Assembly: GCA_017440445.1 (NCBI GenBank)
Contig: JAFSHE010000098.1
Location: 1 to 16,311 of the forward strand
Direction of reading: 5' to 3'
DNA from: Oscillospiraceae bacterium
GTDB taxonomy: Bacteria; Bacillota_A; Clostridia; Oscillospirales; Ruminococcaceae
Length of the DNA stretch: 16,311 bases
The first letter of the stretch is position 1. Every line of letters starts with the position of its first letter. Below are positions 12,830 through 16,311 of this stretch, one piece after another. A program made the position numbers and the translations under genes. Under the pieces are notes generated by a model. It was not told where the DNA came from, did no database searches, and was given only the letters and a program-made list of their open reading frames with translations.

Positions 12830-14275
12830 TTAATTGGGAATGACAGCTATTGCGTCATCCACAACAGTTACCCTCGACCTGCCATGCACCTCGCCCACAT
12901 CAAGGGTAAGGAAGTTAATGCAGAAGTGCGCACCAGGGAATATCACATTGGCACGTGCCGAGAAGAAATCCTTCTGCTGTATCTCATCGTCAAGCTGAGA
13001 TATGAGCAGTGTAAGCTCCTTTTTCTTTACCGAGCTGAACAGCTTGTTCTGCGTTTCAAGCTTCATCTTCTTCTGCTGCTCGTCCGAGAGCTTGCCGCCC
13101 TGCTGCGACTTACGGAATTTAAGGAACTCAAGGTTCTTTACTGCGTTCTCGTATTTCTCGACATACTGCTGAAGCTCGTTCTCCGCCTTGCGCTTTCTTG
13201 CAAAGGTAACGGAGCCGTCGCCTATATTTATCTCAGTCCTTGTGTATTTCTCCGAGCCGATAACGCCCGCCACCACATCACGCATGGCGGTTATCTTGCC
13301 GCCGACTATCGCACCGTTTGCGCCCTTCGCCTTAAGGTCGCCGTAGCAGAACACCTCGCTGAAGGTGAACTCCTTTGCCTCCACATTTCCCTTGGAGGTA
13401 AGCGTGGAGCTCTGGCAGAAGCCAACCGTCACGTTGCCCTCAGCCTTGAGGGTGGAGCTTACAAGTCCGCCGCCGATGACCACGTTTCCGCCCGCCTCTA
13501 TCTCGGAGGAGAACACGCTGCCGTCGATACGCAGGTTCTTTCCCGCCTTGACGCTGAAGCCCTCCAAAACGTTGCCCTTTATATGCACATCACCGAAGAA
13601 GTTTATATTTCCCACAGAGATATCAAGGTCGCTGCGGACAGTTACGGTATCCTCAACATTGAAGCAGCCCACGCCGTACATTACATGTCCGTCACACGCA
13701 GCAACTATGTACTTGCCGTCAACGGTCATTACGGAGTTCTTGCCTACCGTTACCTTTGCGGGCTTTCCAGGCTCGGGCGGGATAGGCTCTCCGAAGATGT
13801 TGACACCAGGCTCGCCCTCTGTCGGCGGGGTTATCTCAGCGATGATATCGCCCTTGCGTATAGGAACTATCGTATTCAGCTCACGGAAGTTTGCAACGCC
13901 AAACTCGTCCTGCTTAGGCTGAAGCACACGCTTTCTCTCGTATTTGTAATCCACCGTGCCGTTTGCTCCGCACTTCGCAGGGGTAGCTCTCGCCACGCAT
14001 ATCGAGGTCTCATACACGTGATTGTCAAGCATGTCACGTATCTCGAACTCATCGATACCCATGGTTATGCGATTTGCCCTCAGCTCCTCGATGACCCTTT
14101 CCATCGTGACGGGTCTGCCGCCATTCTGCGGAGGGAACATTATCATATTGGCAAGCATGCCCGACTGGTCAAAGCTTATCTCCACCCTGCCATCTATGAC
14201 AGGGGGTCTTTCCATTCTGGGGCCGCTGCCTGCTCGGTCTTCAATTCTTTCATCAAACATGTCTACACTCCGCAT
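12830..14275 (-). CDS. FapA/DUF342 family protein
   Basis: The 481-residue protein has the DUF342 (FapA) layout: an N-terminal domain with EGEPGVNIFGEPIPPEPGK (about 155-173), a right-handed beta-solenoid (about 200-330) built of short GNV/GDL/GKI turns, and a charged coiled coil (about 350-425) before a final strand domain. FapA was named for flagellar assembly in Vibrio, where it affects polar localisation, but many non-flagellated clostridia carry such proteins with no known job. I prefer the ATG at 14275: GGGGGGAT stands seven bases upstream. A GTG at 14296 has no ribosome binding site but would add seven residues. It sits 30 bases after the HAD gene and 10 bases before the HD gene. No flagellar gene is present. 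Confidence 0.85.
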   Translation of the reverse strand: MRSVDMFDERIEDRAGSGPRMERPPVIDGRVEISFDQSGMLANMIMFPPQNGGRPVTMERVIEELRANRITMGIDEFEIRDMLDNHVYETSICVARATPAKCGANGTVDYKYERKRVLQPKQDEFGVANFRELNTIVPIRKGDIIAEITPPTEGEPGVNIFGEPIPPEPGKPAKVTVGKNSVMTVDGKYIVAACDGHVMYGVGCFNVEDTVTVRSDLDISVGNINFFGDVHIKGNVLEGFSVKAGKNLRIDGSVFSSEIEAGGNVVIGGGLVSSTLKAEGNVTVGFCQSSTLTSKGNVEAKEFTFSEVFCYGDLKAKGANGAIVGGKITAMRDVVAGVIGSEKYTRTEINIGDGSVTFARKRKAENELQQYVEKYENAVKNLEFLKFRKSQQGGKLSDEQQKKMKLETQNKLFSSVKKKELTLLISQLDDEIQQKDFFSARANVIFPGAHFCINFLTLDVGEVHGRSRVTVVDDAIAVIPN

Positions 14276-14305
14276 TCCGATATCCCCCCGAAACACGGAA
14301 GAATA

Positions 14306-14956
14306 TCATAGTTCTTTTATTATATCAGGGACATCCGCAAGGCTTTCCGCCTGTGCGTGGATAAGTCCCGTAAGCTCCTCATCGGGAGGAGTGAGGTCAG
14401 GCACCATTATGGTGATACAGCCCGCAGACGCCGCAGACCGCACACCGTTTGGCGAGTCCTCCAGCGCAACGCACTCAGACGGGTCGAATCCCAGCTGCTG
14501 CGCCGCATAAAGATAGATATCGGGCTTTGGCTTGCCGCTTTCCACCATGGTGGCGCACACCACCTTGTCGAAATACCCGAAGATGCCCGCACTGTCGAGA
14601 TATTCTTTAGCACGGACAAGGTCCGTCGCTGTTGCCACCGCTGCGGGTATGTGCATCTCCCTCAGCCACTGAAGCAGCTCACGCAGGCCTTTTTTCGTTT
14701 CAAGCCCTGTGCGTGAAAGCTCCTCCGCCATAAGCTCCATACGGCGGGAGCGCACCTTAACGTAATCAAAGCTCTCTCCGAATTCCTGCTGCAAATACGG
14801 TATCGCAAACTTTCTTGCAAGGCTGCGAAGATTGAGTGCATGCTCCCTCTGCATAGGGAAGCCCGCCTCATTCGCCGCCTGACACCAGTATTTTACCAGG
14901 TGCTTTTCCGTATCGAAGATAAGCCCGTCCATATCAAAAATAACTGCCTTGACCAT
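14306..14956 (-). CDS. HAD superfamily hydrolase, beta-phosphoglucomutase-like
   Basis: The 216-residue protein has all four HAD motifs: FDMDGLIFDTE (7-17, with nucleophile D8 and acid/base D10), the threonine of VATAT (near 115), the lysine of SGKPKPDIY (near 148) and ALEDSPNGVRSA (near 170-181). The helical cap after motif I places it in the subfamily with beta-phosphoglucomutase and phosphoglycolate phosphatase. A sugar phosphate is the likely substrate, which fits its operon with a GH2 glycosidase, but activity cannot be fixed from sequence. I chose the ATG at 14956 over one 22 codons upstream because the family begins MVKAVIFDMDG; the ribosome binding site (AAAGGT) is modest. It is the first gene of the operon, behind two promoters. 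Confidence 0.9.
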   Translation of the reverse strand: MVKAVIFDMDGLIFDTEKHLVKYWCQAANEAGFPMQREHALNLRSLARKFAIPYLQQEFGESFDYVKVRSRRMELMAEELSRTGLETKKGLRELLQWLREMHIPAAVATATDLVRAKEYLDSAGIFGYFDKVVCATMVESGKPKPDIYLYAAQQLGFDPSECVALEDSPNGVRSAASAGCITIMVPDLTPPDEELTGLIHAQAESLADVPDIIKEL

Positions 14957-15007
14957 GAATACCGACCTTTTTTGAAAAAACCGTGCAATACTGAGATGTA
15001 AGCAGGA

Positions 15008-15035
15008 ATTATAAATAACCACTAAGTTTTTTCAA
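15008..15035 (-). promoter_or_regulatory. Second promoter of the HAD-FapA-HD-GH2 operon
   Basis: On the minus strand TTGAAA (15030-15035) and TATAAT (15008-15013) are 16 bases apart, nearer to the HAD gene than the consensus promoter at 15057-15085. Two promoters in tandem would allow separate control of basal and induced expression. Confidence 0.5.
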
Positions 15036-15056
15036 GAAAAATTTATCTTATTGTAT

Positions 15057-15085
15057 ATTATAACATGAGAATGTTCAACTGTCAA
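15057..15085 (-). promoter_or_regulatory. Consensus promoter of the HAD-FapA-HD-GH2 operon
   Basis: On the minus strand TTGACA (15080-15085) and TATAAT (15057-15062) are exactly 17 bases apart. The leader to the ATG at 14956 is about 95 bases and contains an A/T inverted repeat near 14966-14986. No sugar-regulator site is recognisable. Confidence 0.85.
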
Positions 15086-15160
15086 TAACAAAATCGACTG
15101 ACAGCACTTATTTTTCTATTTTTAGGCAATACGTAACATGCACCGATATCTAACCATGCA

Positions 15161-15206
15161 TTATCGACGATAAGCACTTGATTTTCGGTACGGTTTTGAG
15201 TATAAT
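15161..15206 (+). promoter_or_regulatory. Promoter of the membrane-protein/Gx-transporter unit with upstream palindrome
   Basis: TTGATT (15178-15183) and TATAAT (15201-15206) are 17 bases apart, 38 bases before the ATG at 15244. A perfect odd palindrome, TTATCG-A-CGATAA (15161-15173), ends four bases upstream of the -35, a plausible activator or repressor site. The rest of 15086-15160 shows nothing I can support. Confidence 0.7.
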
Positions 15207-15243
15207 ATATAGTGGAGTATAATTATATAAGGGGCTGCTTTAC

Positions 15244-15816
15244 ATGTTTGAGAATATAAAAAAGCGCCTGCTTCATTTTGAAACAGACGGAGATATAATA
15301 CCCGATTTCATCAAGGCACGGCTCAGAAAGACCGCCGCCCTGAGAAAGGTCGTACACGTGTGCTTTTACATACAGTGCGTGGCTGCCATCTCGGCGGGCG
15401 TGGCGGGGGTCATCCTTTCGGAGAGTGCTTTCGGCAGGATATTTTCTGCGGTCGCCGCAGTATGCGTGATAGCGGTGGCGTTTTTCGCTCTGGGCGGTCG
15501 CACGGGCGAAAAGATAGCCTCCTGCGGGCTTGACCTCATCTATACGGTGATAGGCTTCTGTATCGGGGAATTTTCCATGAAGATATGTGCGGTGCTGTTA
15601 CTCATCGCCACACTTGCGGCGCTTACGGAGTGCTTTGCGGGATACTTCCGCCTGTGGCTGCTGGAATTCCCGCCGCGCACGCTTAAGAGCGAAAACTACA
15701 CGCTGACCGAAAAGGCTGTGCAGGCAGCCGAGGAGGAGCTTACGCTCCCGCCGCCCGAGCCGCAGAAATCCGAGCTGATGGAAGTAGCCGAGGCTTTTAT
15801 GGAGATAGTAAAATGA
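15244..15816 (+). CDS. Four-helix membrane protein of unknown function
   Basis: The 190-residue protein starts with a charged helix (KKRLLHFETDGDIIPDFIKARLRK), then has about four membrane helices between residues 35 and 140, and ends in an acidic cytoplasmic-looking tail rich in E and P with a final amphipathic helix. I do not recognise a family. AAGGGG lies nine bases before the ATG. Its stop overlaps the start of the Gx-transporter gene (ATGA), so the two are translationally coupled and may work together in the membrane. Confidence 0.8.
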   Translation: MFENIKKRLLHFETDGDIIPDFIKARLRKTAALRKVVHVCFYIQCVAAISAGVAGVILSESAFGRIFSAVAAVCVIAVAFFALGGRTGEKIASCGLDLIYTVIGFCIGEFSMKICAVLLLIATLAALTECFAGYFRLWLLEFPPRTLKSENYTLTEKAVQAAEEELTLPPPEPQKSELMEVAEAFMEIVK

Positions 15817-16311
15817 GTACGAAGAAGATAGCGCTGTGCGGACTTTTCATCTGCTTTGCGGCGGCACTTTCCGCTGCGGAAACGATGCTGCCGCCGATTG
15901 TGCCTATCCCAGGAGTAAGAGTGGGACTAGGAAACATCGTAACGCTTTTCGTGCTGTACATAGGCGGCGGCTGGCGTGCCGCAGATGCGCTTACAATATC
16001 GATACTGCGCTGCTTTCTTGCGGCGCTGATAACAGGCTCGCTGATGAGCGCAGCCTACGGAATCATGGGCGGACTGCTGTCCCTCGGTGCGATGCTGGTG
16101 ATGCGCAGGCTTCTCCCCCGTGAAAACAGGGAGAAATATCTCCCCTTTACGGGAGTTGCGGGTGCGGTATTCCACATCATCGGGCAGCTGCTTACGGCTG
16201 TGATATTCTACGGCACGTTTTCGGTGCTGGCATATCTCCCCATACTGCTTTCCTCCGCTATCATCGGGGGAGCGTTTACGGGACTGTGTACTATGCTCCT
16301 GCTGCGAAAGA
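15813..16311 (+). CDS. Gx transporter family protein (heptaprenyl diphosphate synthase component I-like), 3' end cut
   Basis: The reading frame from ATG 15813 stays open to the window edge (166 codons). The product begins MSTKKIALCGLFICFAAALS and is strongly hydrophobic, with about five membrane helices. It carries the family hallmark PIPGVRVGLGNIVTLFVLYIG near residues 32-52, then RAADALTISILRCFLAALI. The family is annotated as Hpre_diP_synt_I or Gx transporter; its membrane nature suggests a transporter with a substrate-binding part (S-component-like) more than a synthase subunit. Family members are near 170-190 residues, so only a few residues are missing. The start is fixed by the ATGA overlap with the upstream gene. 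Confidence 0.85.
   Translation, partial: MSTKKIALCGLFICFAAALSAAETMLPPIVPIPGVRVGLGNIVTLFVLYIGGGWRAADALTISILRCFLAALITGSLMSAAYGIMGGLLSLGAMLVMRRLLPRENREKYLPFTGVAGAVFHIIGQLLTAVIFYGTFSVLAYLPILLSSAIIGGAFTGLCTMLLLRK

Noticed and set aside
15836..16123. Short arginine- and cysteine-rich plus-strand frame overlapping the last gene.
   Set aside because: It is an out-of-frame shadow; the frame from 15813 stays open to the window edge and gives a clear Gx-transporter protein.

Overview
The window looks like chromosomal DNA from a Ruminococcus-like member of the Oscillospiraceae (Clostridia). Reasons: moderate GC in the genes, strong AGGAGG-type ribosome binding sites, many near-consensus TTGACA/TATAAT promoters, CCA-encoding tRNA genes, a DUF6809-type small protein, a large GH2 beta-galactosidase with C-terminal carbohydrate-binding modules, and a clostridial Gx-transporter (HepI-like) gene. 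The genus is inferred from gene content only.

Layout. 1-380: a minus-strand tRNA operon (Gly, Arg, His, Gln and one cut by the window edge) behind a perfect consensus promoter. 504-1988: an Sfp-type phosphopantetheinyl transferase and, upstream on the same strand, an NrtR-like regulator (degenerate Nudix domain plus winged helix) with two matching 21-bp operator-like sites on its own promoter. 2260-3225: a Gfo/Idh/MocA oxidoreductase with its own promoter and terminator. 3293-3364: a short gene for a 23-residue peptide with six cysteines, complete with promoter, strong ribosome binding site and shared terminator. 3552-5108: putP, a sodium/proline symporter, divergent from azlC-azlD (5340-6411), a branched-chain amino acid exporter pair. 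6415-8725: an accessory-looking AT-rich patch with a DUF6809-like protein, two paralogous mini-HTH regulators, a YfcE-type phosphoesterase and a 740-bp non-coding block. 8848-14956: a minus-strand operon transcribed in the order HAD phosphatase/phosphomutase, FapA/DUF342 protein, HD hydrolase, GH2 beta-galactosidase. 15244-end: a four-helix membrane protein of unknown function translationally coupled to a Gx-transporter gene cut by the window edge.

The most unusual region is 7058-7600. Two 136-bp copies of one element face each other with 131 of 136 positions identical. Each folds into a long imperfect hairpin. Four of the five differences between the copies form two compensatory base-pair changes (T-A to C-G and G-C to A-T), which is what a selected structure leaves behind. 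Each copy also has a loop complementary to its own 3' end. Between them lies a third, different multibranched fold that ends in the same 15-base tail. The block sits between two paralogous mini-HTH genes, each next to a different perfect palindrome that overlaps a promoter. This is the best candidate for an undescribed element. The second candidate is the six-cysteine peptide gene at 3293-3364.
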